Source: an uncultured Bacilli bacterium (GTDB taxonomy: Bacteria > Bacillota_I > Bacilli_A > RF39 > UBA660). Taken from it: 64,000 nt of DNA. Positions 34,943 to 43,723 of the stretch are shown in pieces. The translations under genes and the position numbers were made by a program. The notes under the pieces are model-generated. The model saw only the letters and a list, made by a program, of their open reading frames with translations. It was not told where the DNA came from and did not search any database. Position 1 is the first letter of the stretch. Each line of letters begins with the position of its first letter. Location of the stretch: positions 18,960-82,959 of the forward strand of contig CAKOXI010000002.1 of the NCBI GenBank assembly GCA_934130045.1. The letters are read 5' to 3'.

Positions 34943-37900
34943 TTATGGAATTATTTTTATTGTTTTTGTAATTTCAAAATGTTCATTTTTATAGGTAATA
35001 GAATATTTAATTTCATATGTATCTTCTTTTGATGTATCTATATTTGAAATTGAATCTATTAATTTAGAATCTGATTTTCTTGTAATTGTATCGATTTTTA
35101 TTGTTGATTTATTTGTAACATCAGTACCATTTTCTGTAACTTTAATATGGTTATCAGGTTCTACATATGTTACATTTAATTTTACTGATACTGTATTTTC
35201 TGTTGTTAGTGTAACTTTAATATCTTTAGTGTTGGCACTAACATTTACTTTTACTTCTGTTCCATCACTCATATTATCTTTAAAAATTGTATAACATGTT
35301 TTTACCACGTATGTAATATTTTTATCACTAGTAGTATTGACTTCATGTGTATAAGTATTATCTTTAGTAAAATCTATCAATGTTAAATTTCCATTATCAT
35401 CTTTTGTGTAGATATTGTAACCAATAGAACCAACATTTGTTGAATTGTAAGATAATCTTTCTTGTAATTTTTCTCTTTGAAAATCTTCATTAGTATATAA
35501 TTTTTTAAAGAATTCTGTTAAATAAGCTTCATCTATAGCATTAGGTGTTTTTATTTTATTCCAATTTAATGTGATTTTATTTCCAGAAACAGTTGCCTTA
35601 AGATTTGTTACATTATTTAATTTAGAAAATCTATTAGAAACTTCAGTAGGTTCAGTACCTGCTTTAAATAATTCTGTTATTCTCATTTGACTAGGTGTAA
35701 ATTCACTAGCTAATTGAGCTGGCAATGTTTCCCATTCGACAGTAACAGGAATTACATTTGATGGTCTTTCAAAATTTGCCTCACTAAATATTGCTTTAGC
35801 AACTGTTTGAAATAGTCTTGAGTGGTTAGCATTTCCCATTATTGTATAATAACCATTTGCAGCATCTTCTTTGTTTATTGTCTGATATCCATACCAAACT
35901 GCAATAGAATAATTTGAATCATATCCAGCAACCCATAAATCATTTATAGCAGAAGCTGGTAAATTTTTAGCCTCTAATTGTTTTTCATCAAAATTTGTAG
36001 TACCAGTTTTTGCTGCATATTTTACTCCATTAACATTTGAATATTGCCCTAATGCCCATGATGCAGTATCCTGTAACATATTTGTTATCATATAAGCTGT
36101 GTCGTTACCCATTGCTTTTCTTGATGATGTTTTTACTTCATATGTTTCACCTGTATCGATTCTTGTAACTTTTGTAAAACTATATGGTTCATTATAATAA
36201 CCAGAATTTGCAAACGCAGCATATGCAGCAGCTAGTGATAGTGGAGTTTCACCAGTATATGCTCCAATAGCATGTGCTTCATGAATGTATCCATTTTCTA
36301 ATTCTGGTGATAAACCTAAATTTGTAACCATTTCATAAATTTTAGAATTAGCAACACTTTGGAAAGTTTTTAATGCTGGTATATTTCTAGAACCAACTAA
36401 TACTGATCTAATTGTTGCAAATCCTTGATATTTTAAATCCCAGTTATTAATTTCTCCTCCACCAGTATAGGTATATTTTTCATCAGTAATAGGTCCATAT
36501 GTTGATAAATTATTATATTCAATAGCAGGGGCATAATCATAAAGAGGTTTAGCTGTAGAACCAATTTGTCTCACTTCATCTGTTGCATAATTCCAAATCT
36601 TTGCTTCATTTTTTCTATTTGAACCAATTGCAACAATCGCTCCATTTTTAACATTTATAACAGCAATTCCAGCTTGAACTTTATCATTTTCCCAATCATA
36701 AGTTTCACCTGACATAATCTTATTAATATGATCTTGATAAGATTTATTCATGGTTGTTTCAATTTTTAAAGGTATTGTATTGGGATCCCATCCTGTTTTA
36801 TCCTTTACATCTTCAGCAACCATATCCATGAATCCACGATATTCACCATTTTCATCAGGTCTTGTACCAACAACTATTTTATCAACTGTTAGTTTTTCTG
36901 CTATTTCTTTTTCTTCTTTTGTTATATAACCATGTCTTTCCATTAATCTTAATACAGTTAATCTTCTATCTTCGGCTTTTTTAGCGCTTTCTTCACTTCT
37001 CAATGGATCATATGAACCAGGTGATTGGTATAAACCAGCGATTAATGCAGCTTCTGATAAATTTAAATCTTTTGCTGATTTGTTGAAATAAGTTTTACTT
37101 GCTTGTTCAACACCATATGAATTACTTCCTAAAAAACTATAATTTACATAGAATTCCATTAATTCTTGTTTTGTATAATTTTTTTCAAGTATAAATATTG
37201 ACATATAAATATCAGTAAATTTTCTTTTTATTCCAGTTATACCAGTACTTTTTTCTTCAGTATTTTTATTTTGAACTGTGAAAGCATTTTTTACAATTTG
37301 CATAGTTAATGTAGAAGCACCACCAGCATCTGAATTACCAGCTACTTGACCTAAGCTTGCTTTTAAAAATCTTGGTAAATCAAAACCATTATGTTGAAAA
37401 AATCTTGAATCTTCGGTTGCAACAATAGCGTCAATTAATATCTCAGGTAGCTCATTGTAAGTAATTATTTCACGATTTTCGTTTCCTAATCTACCAATTT
37501 CTTGTCCATCACTGCTATACATAATGGATGATTCTTTCATCATTAAGTTTTCAACATTGAAGTCTGGTGCTTCATCAACAATCATTTTAAAAAATAGACA
37601 TATAGCAATTAAAATAGCAATTCCAATTACAAAACAAGATATTAAAACTATTTTTATAATTTTTTTGCGTAGTTCTTTTTTTTGTTCCTTTGTTTTTTTA
37701 TTAACTTTTTTCTCTTTTTCACTTTTAGATGTATTTAATTGTTTGTCTTTATTTTTTATTACTTTTTTATTATTTGACATAACTTCATTACTCCTATCTT
37801 TATTAATATTATATTTTTCGTAAAAAAATATTAAATCAGTTATTGTAAATGTAAATATTATAGAATCTAAAATACTAACCATTGAACATAATATTAATGT

Positions 37901-37993
37901 AATAAATATAAGTACTACATATAAATAATGGTATTGATTATCTTTAAAAAAATTTTTAATTTTGTTTAAATAACCATTTATCTTATTAGGCAT
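34943..37993 (-). CDS. Class A penicillin-binding protein (PBP1A type) with N-terminal membrane extension and C-terminal Ig-like domains
   Basis: Bifunctional peptidoglycan synthase, 1016 aa. Residues 1-60 contain two extra hydrophobic helices, followed by a Lys-rich cytoplasmic linker (72-112) and the usual anchor helix (113-138). GT51 glycosyltransferase: catalytic Glu195 in ATEDSRFF, then GGASTLTMQIVKN. Transpeptidase: Ser479 in GSTAKP, SRN as the SxN motif, and KTGTT near residue 660. The tail has an FN3-like segment (about 785-890) and an Ig-like segment. The start has AAAAGGAGATTAAT overlapping the recU stop. A second start at 37780 with AGGAG would give a canonical PBP1A lacking the extra helices. 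recU-PBP order is conserved in Bacilli. Confidence 0.94.
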   Translation of the reverse strand: MPNKINGYLNKIKNFFKDNQYHYLYVVLIFITLILCSMVSILDSIIFTFTITDLIFFYEKYNINKDRSNEVMSNNKKVIKNKDKQLNTSKSEKEKKVNKKTKEQKKELRKKIIKIVLISCFVIGIAILIAICLFFKMIVDEAPDFNVENLMMKESSIMYSSDGQEIGRLGNENREIITYNELPEILIDAIVATEDSRFFQHNGFDLPRFLKASLGQVAGNSDAGGASTLTMQIVKNAFTVQNKNTEEKSTGITGIKRKFTDIYMSIFILEKNYTKQELMEFYVNYSFLGSNSYGVEQASKTYFNKSAKDLNLSEAALIAGLYQSPGSYDPLRSEESAKKAEDRRLTVLRLMERHGYITKEEKEIAEKLTVDKIVVGTRPDENGEYRGFMDMVAEDVKDKTGWDPNTIPLKIETTMNKSYQDHINKIMSGETYDWENDKVQAGIAVINVKNGAIVAIGSNRKNEAKIWNYATDEVRQIGSTAKPLYDYAPAIEYNNLSTYGPITDEKYTYTGGGEINNWDLKYQGFATIRSVLVGSRNIPALKTFQSVANSKIYEMVTNLGLSPELENGYIHEAHAIGAYTGETPLSLAAAYAAFANSGYYNEPYSFTKVTRIDTGETYEVKTSSRKAMGNDTAYMITNMLQDTASWALGQYSNVNGVKYAAKTGTTNFDEKQLEAKNLPASAINDLWVAGYDSNYSIAVWYGYQTINKEDAANGYYTIMGNANHSRLFQTVAKAIFSEANFERPSNVIPVTVEWETLPAQLASEFTPSQMRITELFKAGTEPTEVSNRFSKLNNVTNLKATVSGNKITLNWNKIKTPNAIDEAYLTEFFKKLYTNEDFQREKLQERLSYNSTNVGSIGYNIYTKDDNGNLTLIDFTKDNTYTHEVNTTSDKNITYVVKTCYTIFKDNMSDGTEVKVNVSANTKDIKVTLTTENTVSVKLNVTYVEPDNHIKVTENGTDVTNKSTIKIDTITRKSDSKLIDSISNIDTSKEDTYEIKYSITYKNEHFEITKTIKIIP

Positions 37994-37994
37994 A

Positions 37995-38558
37995 TTAATC
38001 TCCTTTTAAATAAAATTTATCTATTATATTTAAATAATCAAGTCGTGGGTTATACTTCTCAACTAATATATGACCATTGTCTTCAAAAAATTTAATGGGA
38101 ATAGTTTTTTTATTAAATATTTCTAAATAATCTAAAAATACTTTTGCATCTATAAAAAAAGTTTTATTATATAAAGTAAATTTAATTATTAAAAATGCGA
38201 TACCGCCAGCATCAATAACATGTTTTAAATGGTCTAACTGATGTTTATGTATATTTATAAGTGGGAATCCAACTTTATTTTTTGTTTCCTTTGCTTCAAA
38301 ATCTATATACTTTCCTTTATAAACTCCGTTATAATCAGTAGTAGATGGAATTTTAAAGTATGCTTCCTTAATGACCGCATCCTTCCTTGATTTATAATCT
38401 ACCGAAACTATAGTAATAGGTGTTGGTTTTTTATAAATTACTGCAATATTATTTTGTAAATAATAATTATTAGTATCATTTAAATCATTTTCAAGATTCA
38501 TACCACGATTACTATAATTAGTAATTTGTGTCTTTCTAATATTATTGGGATAGTTCAT
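37995..38558 (-). CDS. recU: Holliday junction resolvase RecU
   Basis: Cleaves Holliday junctions and works with RuvAB in recombination and chromosome segregation. 187 aa from 38558; GTG 38567 is rejected because AGAAGGTGG lies between them. RGMNLENDLNDTN is the N-terminal motif. The nuclease core is DYNGVYKGKYIDFEAKET (Asp and the E-A-K triad) with INIHKHQLDHL following. It overlaps the PBP ribosome-binding site, as in the recU-ponA pair of Bacillus. A TATAAT at 38581-38576 (minus strand) is the likely -10. Confidence 0.95.
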   Translation of the reverse strand: MNYPNNIRKTQITNYSNRGMNLENDLNDTNNYYLQNNIAVIYKKPTPITIVSVDYKSRKDAVIKEAYFKIPSTTDYNGVYKGKYIDFEAKETKNKVGFPLINIHKHQLDHLKHVIDAGGIAFLIIKFTLYNKTFFIDAKVFLDYLEIFNKKTIPIKFFEDNGHILVEKYNPRLDYLNIIDKFYLKGD

Positions 38559-38575
38559 TTTAACCACCTTCTAAG

Positions 38576-38581
38576 ATTATA
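38576..38581 (-). promoter_or_regulatory. -10 element of the recU-PBP operon (minus strand)
   Basis: Perfect TATAAT on the minus strand, 18 nt before the recU start; no good -35 at 17 nt. Confidence 0.5.
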
Positions 38582-38727
38582 CTATAAAATTTTAGTTTTT
38601 TCTACATAAATTTAATTTAAAAGTGTAAAGTAAAAAAATGTCATTTTTAGTCGTATATAAATATTTTCTATTTTTGTCGAATTACAACAATTAATTTTTA
38701 TATATGATAATATTTATGATGAAAGGG

Positions 38728-38838
38728 ATGGTAAGTGTGATTATGCAACATCATATAGAGGATATATTTAATAATATGATTGATGATATTTGTTATATAA
38801 AGAAAACTGCTTGTTTTAAATATAGAAAAAATAAGTAG
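38728..38838 (+). CDS. Possible 36-aa small protein or small RNA in the recU/gpsB gap
   Basis: Within the 363-nt gap between divergent recU and gpsB. ATG 38728 overlaps GAAAGGGATG, and an internal ATG at 38743 would give 31 aa. The frame ends TAG 38836-38838 and encodes a His/Asp-containing, Cys-containing, basic-ended peptide (QHHIEDIFNNMIDD, KKTACFKYRKNK). A -10-like TGATAAT lies at about 38705-38711, and a hairpin with T run overlaps the stop. The promoter-frame-terminator order suggests a transcribed unit, but coding status is uncertain. Confidence 0.35.
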   Translation: MVSVIMQHHIEDIFNNMIDDICYIKKTACFKYRKNK

Positions 38839-38845
38839 TTTTTAT
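38802..38845 (+). terminator. Hairpin terminator of the small unit before gpsB
   Basis: AAAACTGCTT on the left arm pairs with AAGTAGTTTT on the right arm (10 bp, one G-U), long loop, then T residues. Confidence 0.5.
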
Positions 38846-38867
38846 TTGCTCTAATTTTTATTAGTAA

Positions 38868-38896
38868 TTGACAAATTATAAAATATTTGAGAAAAT
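38868..38896 (+). promoter_or_regulatory. Predicted promoter of gpsB-rnpB
   Basis: Perfect TTGACA (38868-38873), 17-nt spacer, GAAAAT (38891-38896) as a weak -10. Confidence 0.5.
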
Positions 38897-38927
38897 ATAA
38901 ACGAACGAGATAGAGAGGTGTATGAAT

Positions 38928-39257
38928 ATGTATCAAGATGGAGTTCTATTAACTGTTAAAGATATTTTAGATAAAGAATTTAAGATTGATACTAGAGGAT
39001 ATAGACCGCAAGAAGTTGATAAATTTTTAGATCTAATTATTAGAGATTATGAGGAATTTTCTAGTAAAATTGAAAGTTTAGAAAATGAAAAAAAAGAACT
39101 AATCGATGATAACATTAGATTAAAACAAGAAATTCGCAATTTAAAAACAAAATTAGAAGTTGTAAAAGAAAATGCGAATGAAGAAATTACTAATGCTGAT
39201 ATCTTAAGAAGATTATCTAATATTGAAAAAGTAATATATGGTAGAGATGAAAATTAA
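38928..39257 (+). CDS. gpsB: Cell-division regulator GpsB (DivIVA-domain protein)
   Basis: Membrane-associated adaptor that brings class A PBPs and the PASTA kinase to division and elongation sites. 109 aa from ATG 38928; AGAGGTG (38914-38920) is too close to ATG 38922. The DivIVA N-terminal domain has LTVKDILDKEFKID, RGYRPQEVDKFLD, then a coiled coil from about residue 40 to 85 and a short C-terminal helical trimerisation part (ADILRRLSNIEKVIYG). Its partners PBP1A and a PASTA kinase are both in this window. It precedes rnpB as in Bacillus. Confidence 0.93.
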   Translation: MYQDGVLLTVKDILDKEFKIDTRGYRPQEVDKFLDLIIRDYEEFSSKIESLENEKKELIDDNIRLKQEIRNLKTKLEVVKENANEEITNADILRRLSNIEKVIYGRDEN

Positions 39258-39626
39258 AATAATATTTTGACAAACGCTGCATTTCTTTGATGTAGAGGAA
39301 AGTCCATGCTCACACTAATCTGTGATGATAGTAGTGTTCGTGCTTAGGGAAAAAATAACCTAAGGTAGTATTTTATACTAACGGCGTCGAAGTAACCTAA
39401 GTTAGCTATAATATGGTTATGTTAGACATAAAGTGCCAAAGAGACGATTTTTTTTAGAAATGAAAAAAGTGGAACGTGGTAAACCCCGCGAGTGAGAAAC
39501 CCAAATTTTGGTAGGGGAACCTAATAAGGGAGAATTAAGAATTCCTTATGGGATTGCTGCATGCAATAGATAAATGTTTGTCGCCTGTTAATCAGGAACA
39601 GAACATGGCTTATAAAATATTATTTT
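39256..39626 (+). ncRNA. rnpB: RNase P RNA
   Basis: Catalytic RNA of RNase P. Recognised from conserved blocks: GAGGAAAGTCCATGCTC near 39295-39312 (P4 5' strand/CR-I), GGCGTCGAAGTAACC near 39382, AGTGCCAAAGAGACG near 39432, GTGGAACGTGGTAAACCCC near 39469, and ACAGAACATGGCTTAT near 39598 (CR-V). P1 is a perfect 13-bp pairing of 39256-39268 with 39614-39626. Overall features fit the Bacillus (B) type. The 5' end abuts and overlaps the gpsB stop codon. The P1 3' strand runs into T's and may double as a terminator. Confidence 0.95.
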
Positions 39627-39663
39627 TTTTGATGTTTATAAATAAAAGGAAAGTCGGTGAATT

Positions 39664-40095
39664 ATGAAAGAAATTGGTATTAAACTCATGGAAACTCGTG
39701 AAGGTATGGGAATATCAATAGAAGAAGCAGCCGAAGATTTAAAGGTAAAAAAAAATCAAATTGAAAATATAGAACAAGGAAATATGGATGCATTTAAAGA
39801 TGTTTTTTACTTAAAATATTTTATTAGGGATTATGCTAAATACTTAGGACTTGATTATGAGGATATGGTTGATGAATTTAATGAATATTTATTTGATTAT
39901 ACTTCAAAAATATCAATTGAAGATATTAAACAAGCTCAAAATAAGGGAAAAGATAAGAAAATAAAAAAAGAAGAAAGAATTATGTCTCCATATACTGTTG
40001 AAAATAGAAAAAACTTTTTAATTCCAAATGCATATATATATTTCATTATTGGCTTATTTATATTATTAATAGTAATAATTGTTATTGTTTTTTAG
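39664..40095 (+). CDS. RodZ-like helix-turn-helix membrane protein, short form
   Basis: A 143-aa protein. The N-terminal HTH_25 domain (residues 1-70; MKEIGIKLMETREGMGISIEEAAEDLKV... split motif, then FYLKYFIRDYAKYLGLD) is typical of RodZ/YmfM, which links MreB to the elongation machinery. A basic linker (KDKKIKKEER) leads to one C-terminal helix (about 120-142). Unlike full RodZ it has essentially no extracellular domain. The position before pgsA, recA and rny matches the ymfM-pgsA-(cinA)-recA-rny order of Bacillus. SD: AAAGGAAAG upstream of ATG 39664. Confidence 0.85.
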   Translation: MKEIGIKLMETREGMGISIEEAAEDLKVKKNQIENIEQGNMDAFKDVFYLKYFIRDYAKYLGLDYEDMVDEFNEYLFDYTSKISIEDIKQAQNKGKDKKIKKEERIMSPYTVENRKNFLIPNAYIYFIIGLFILLIVIIVIVF

Positions 40096-40108
40096 GAAGG
40101 TGTATGTT

Positions 40109-40717
40109 ATGAATTTACCAAATAAACTTACGATTACTAGAATGGTACTATCTGTAATTGTTATATTAATTTTAGTTTTTCCATTTGATTCTGCTGGAAT
40201 TAATTTTCCAAAGTTATTTATTAGTGAATCAATAGTAGTCGATATAAAATATTTTATAGCTGGAGCATTATTTATAATAGCGTCAGTTACAGATTTTTTA
40301 GATGGTCATATTGCAAGAAAATATAATTTAGTTACAGATTTTGGAAAAGTTATGGATGCAATAGCTGATAAAGTATTAGTTAATTCTGTATTAATTATAT
40401 TATCTGCAAGTGGATTCATTCATCCGATTATCCCAGTAATTGTTATAACACGTGATAGTGTTGTTAATTCTATAAAAATGGTTGCTGGAAATAATGGTAG
40501 GGTAGTTGCTGCAATAAAAAGTGGTAAGTTAAAAACAATTTTTTTAATGTGTGGAATTACATTAACTCTTTTTTACAATTTACCATTTGAATTATGGAAT
40601 ATAAAAATATCTGATTGTTTACTTGTAATAGCGGCTATATTAGCTCTTATTTCTGGAATTCAATATTATTATATGAATAAAGATTTATTATTCAAAAAAA
40701 ATGAAATTGAAAAATAA
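40109..40717 (+). CDS. pgsA: CDP-diacylglycerol-glycerol-3-phosphate 3-phosphatidyltransferase
   Basis: Makes phosphatidylglycerol phosphate, the first step to PG. 202 aa from ATG 40109, which follows GGAAGGTG. NLPNKLTITR begins the protein, and the CDP-alcohol phosphatidyltransferase signature D-G-x2-A-R-x8-G-x3-D-x3-D is intact near residue 68-90 (DGHIARK, FGKVMDAIAD). About five membrane helices. It overlaps the end of the rodZ-like frame region only upstream of its real start (the stop is 13 nt before). cinA, usually next, is absent. Confidence 0.95.
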   Translation: MNLPNKLTITRMVLSVIVILILVFPFDSAGINFPKLFISESIVVDIKYFIAGALFIIASVTDFLDGHIARKYNLVTDFGKVMDAIADKVLVNSVLIILSASGFIHPIIPVIVITRDSVVNSIKMVAGNNGRVVAAIKSGKLKTIFLMCGITLTLFYNLPFELWNIKISDCLLVIAAILALISGIQYYYMNKDLLFKKNEIEK

Positions 40718-40794
40718 TTTTTTTCAAAAAGTTATAAATTGTTATAACTTTTTATTTTTTTTATTTAGGTAAAAAAAGGTTTTACAAAAATAAA

Positions 40795-40808
40795 CGAACA
40801 AATTTTCG
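40795..40808. promoter_or_regulatory. LexA/DinR (SOS) box upstream of recA
   Basis: CGAACAAATTTTCG matches CGAAC-N4-GTTCG at 9 of 10 fixed positions and lies 9 nt before the recA -35. This fits SOS control of recA in Bacillota. Confidence 0.75.
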
Positions 40809-40817
40809 TAAAAAGTG

Positions 40818-40846
40818 TTGACATTTAATATTTTATAATGTAAAAT
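40818..40846 (+). promoter_or_regulatory. Sigma-A promoter of recA
   Basis: Perfect TTGACA (40818-40823), 17-nt spacer, TAAAAT (40841-40846); AGGAGG follows at 40861-40866 before ATG 40874. Confidence 0.85.
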
Positions 40847-40873
40847 TAGTTTGTAATGTTAGGAGGCAAAAAA

Positions 40874-41896
40874 ATGGCAACAAAAACAACTAATGATAAA
40901 ACATTAGATCAAGTATTATTAGATATAGAAAAACAATTTGGTAAGGGTGCTGTAATGAAACTTGGCGATAATGAACATAGAGAAATAGACACAATTTCAA
41001 GTGGGTCATTATCATTAGATATTGCTCTTGGTATAGGCGGATATCCAAAGGGAAGAATTATTGAAATATATGGACCAGAATCTAGTGGTAAAACTACATT
41101 TGCCCTTCATGCTATTGCTGAGGCTCAAAAAAAAGGTGGTAGAGCAGCTTTTATAGATGCTGAACATTCACTTGACCCACAATATGCTTCAAAATTAGGT
41201 GTAAACATTAATGATTTATTACTATCACAACCAGATAATGGCGAACAAGCTTTAGAAATATGTGAAGCATTAGTTAGAAGTGGAGCTATTAGTGTTATTG
41301 TTATTGATTCAGTAGCTGCATTAGTACCTCAAGCAGAAATAGAGGGTGAAATGGGTGATACACACGTTGGACTTCAAGCTCGTCTTATGAGTCAAGCACT
41401 TCGTAAATTATCTGGAATTATTAATAAGACAAATACTATTGCAATTTTTATAAATCAATTAAGAGAAAAAGTTGGGGTTATGTTTGGTAATCCAGAAACA
41501 ACACCAGGTGGAAGGGCATTAAAGTTTTATGCTTCAGTACGTTTGGAAATAAGAAGATCAGAACAAATTAAATTAGGTACTGATATTATTGGAAATAAAA
41601 CAAGTATTAAAGTAGTAAAAAATAAGATGGCACCTCCATTCAAGTCTTGTGTTGTAGATATTATGTATGGTGAAGGTGTATCAATAGAAGGCGAAATTGT
41701 AGATCTTGCTAGCGATATAGGTGTAATTGAAAAAACTGGTGCTTGGTATTCTTATAATGGTGAAAAATTAGGTCAAGGTAAAGAAAATGTTAAAGAACTA
41801 TTGAAGAAAAATACTGAACTAAAAAATGAACTTTTAAATAAAGTTAGAGAACATTATGAAATTAATAATGAAAAGAAAGAAGCAACTGAAAAATAA
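40874..41896 (+). CDS. recA: Recombinase RecA
   Basis: Strand-exchange ATPase and SOS co-protease. 340 aa from ATG 40874, which follows a consensus AGGAGG; the frame from 40856 would start inside that ribosome-binding site. Walker A GPESSGKTT near residue 68, VIVIDSVAAL (Walker B), loop L1 EGEMGDTHVGLQARLMSQALRK (split), IFINQLREK, and loop L2 NPETTPGGRALKFY are all intact. The short acidic/basic C terminus is normal. It is preceded by an SOS box and followed by a terminator, so it is monocistronic. Confidence 0.98.
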   Translation: MATKTTNDKTLDQVLLDIEKQFGKGAVMKLGDNEHREIDTISSGSLSLDIALGIGGYPKGRIIEIYGPESSGKTTFALHAIAEAQKKGGRAAFIDAEHSLDPQYASKLGVNINDLLLSQPDNGEQALEICEALVRSGAISVIVIDSVAALVPQAEIEGEMGDTHVGLQARLMSQALRKLSGIINKTNTIAIFINQLREKVGVMFGNPETTPGGRALKFYASVRLEIRRSEQIKLGTDIIGNKTSIKVVKNKMAPPFKSCVVDIMYGEGVSIEGEIVDLASDIGVIEKTGAWYSYNGEKLGQGKENVKELLKKNTELKNELLNKVREHYEINNEKKEATEK

Positions 41897-41916
41897 ATCA
41901 AGTGCTTTTTTTATTT
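41891..41916 (+). terminator. Terminator after recA
   Basis: AAATAAA (41891-41897) pairs with TTTATTT (41910-41916) around an inner AAG/CTT pairing; T-rich right arm. The stop codon lies in the left arm. Confidence 0.6.
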
Positions 41917-42016
41917 ATTAAATTATTAAGAAAAGTTTGCGCTTGACTTATTTAATTATTAACTATAAAATAAAAATAGAACATTTTTATGTTTGTAGAA
42001 TAAATGGAGGTATATT

Positions 42017-43570
42017 ATGAATGATATTACTTTCTCCATTTTATTGGTACTTATTGGAATTATTGTCGGAGTAGTTTTAATTATTATATATAATTATCTT
42101 AAAGGAAATTCTGCATTAAAAAAGGCAGATTCAATAATAGAAAAAGCTAATAAAGAAGCAGAAAAAATAAAAAAAGAACAAATTTTAGAAGCTAAAGAAG
42201 AATCTTATAAGATAAAAAAAGAAACGGATCAATTAGTTAAAGAGAAAAAAAATGAAATTAAAGATAACGAAGAAAGGCTTTTGGTTCGTGAAAATAATAT
42301 AGATAGAAGAGATCAAATTTTACAAAACCGTGAACAAATGTTAGAGGAAAAAGAAAATAATTTGATTGGTAGACAAAAAGATATCCAAAAAGAACAAGAC
42401 AAAGTGGAGCAAATAAAAAAGGATCAAATAGATTTACTTGAAAAAATTGCAGGTTTTTCTAAAGAACAAGCAAAAGAATTAGTTATGAAAAAAGTAGAAG
42501 ATATGATGGATTTAGAATTATCTGCATATATCAAAGATAGAGAGGCAGAAGCTAAATTAGAAGCTGATAAAATATCTAAAAGTATGTTAGTTTCTTGTAT
42601 GCAAAAATATGCAGGAGACGTTGCTAATGATCAAACAGTTACTGTTGTAACTTTACCTAATGATGATATGAAAGGACGTATTATTGGTAGGGAAGGAAGA
42701 AATATAAGAACAATTGAGGCTGTTACTGGTGTTGATTTAATTATTGATGATACTCCAGAAGCTATTATTTTATCAAGTTTTGATCCTTATCGCAGGGAAA
42801 TTGCACGTGTAACAATAGAAACCTTAATTAAGGATGGTAGAATTCATCCAACACGTATTGAAGAAGTTTATGATAAAGTTTCTAAAGAATTGCGTGAGAA
42901 GGTTTTAGAATATGGACAAGCAGCATTATTTGAATTAGGAATAACAAAAATGGAACCAGAATTAGTTGAATTAGTAGGAAAGCTTCATTTTAGAACTAGT
43001 TATGGTCAGAATGCTTTAAAACATTCAATGGAAGTTGCTCATATTTGCGGAATTTTGGCTAGTGAAATTGGTGAGAATCAAAATCTCGCAAAAAGAGCTG
43101 GCTTACTTCATGATATCGGTAAATCAGTAGATCATGAAATGGAAGGAAGCCATGTAACAATAGGAGCTGAATTAGCAAAAAAATACAAAGAAAATGAAGT
43201 TGTCATTAATTCTATTGAATCACATCATGGTGATAAACCTGCTAATTATGTAATTTCTGAGTTGGTATCTATTGCGGATACTTTATCAGCATCACGTCCA
43301 GGTGCAAGAAATGATTCGCTAGACAATTACATTAAAAGAATGGAAGAATTAGAGGCGATTGCTTCAAATATGGAAGGAATTGAAAAATCATTTGCGGTTC
43401 AAGCTGGTAGAGAACTTCGTGTAATTGTTAACCCAGAAAAAATTGATGATTTAAAAAGTTATAAAATAGCTCGTGATATAAAAAATAGAATTGAAGAAGA
43501 ACTTCAATATCCAGGAACAATAAAGGTAACTGTAATAAGAGAAACAAGAGCAGTAGAAGAAGCGAAATAG
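42017..43570 (+). CDS. rny: Ribonuclease Y
   Basis: Membrane-anchored endoribonuclease that initiates mRNA decay. 517 aa. N-terminal helix (residues 4-28), long charged coiled coil (about 35-200), KH domain (GRIIGREGRNIRTIEAVTG, split around residue 217) and HD domain with HDIGKSVDHE near 365 holding the catalytic His-Asp. The C-terminal RNY domain is complete to EAK. The gene is conserved downstream of recA in Bacilli. Start after TGGAGGTATATT. Confidence 0.97.
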   Translation: MNDITFSILLVLIGIIVGVVLIIIYNYLKGNSALKKADSIIEKANKEAEKIKKEQILEAKEESYKIKKETDQLVKEKKNEIKDNEERLLVRENNIDRRDQILQNREQMLEEKENNLIGRQKDIQKEQDKVEQIKKDQIDLLEKIAGFSKEQAKELVMKKVEDMMDLELSAYIKDREAEAKLEADKISKSMLVSCMQKYAGDVANDQTVTVVTLPNDDMKGRIIGREGRNIRTIEAVTGVDLIIDDTPEAIILSSFDPYRREIARVTIETLIKDGRIHPTRIEEVYDKVSKELREKVLEYGQAALFELGITKMEPELVELVGKLHFRTSYGQNALKHSMEVAHICGILASEIGENQNLAKRAGLLHDIGKSVDHEMEGSHVTIGAELAKKYKENEVVINSIESHHGDKPANYVISELVSIADTLSASRPGARNDSLDNYIKRMEELEAIASNMEGIEKSFAVQAGRELRVIVNPEKIDDLKSYKIARDIKNRIEEELQYPGTIKVTVIRETRAVEEAK

Positions 43571-43592
43571 TAATGTTTAATTACTATTTTTT
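43565..43592 (+). terminator. Terminator after rny
   Basis: Stem AAATAGTAAT (43565-43574) and ATTACTATTT (43580-43589), GTTTA loop, T run; overlaps the stop codon. Confidence 0.8.
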
Positions 43593-43723
43593 TTATCATA
43601 AATGTTTTAAAAATAGTGAAATATAAAAATTTAAATTTAAACTTATTTTTAATTTTATTCTATAAATAATTGATAATATATTAAGTCTATGTTAAAATGA
43701 TATAAATGATTAGGAGGTAAAAC

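Noticed and set aside
37524..37823. 99-codon plus-strand frame opposite the PBP N terminus
   Set aside because: Phe/Leu-rich mirror of the Lys-rich linker and membrane helices; no SD.
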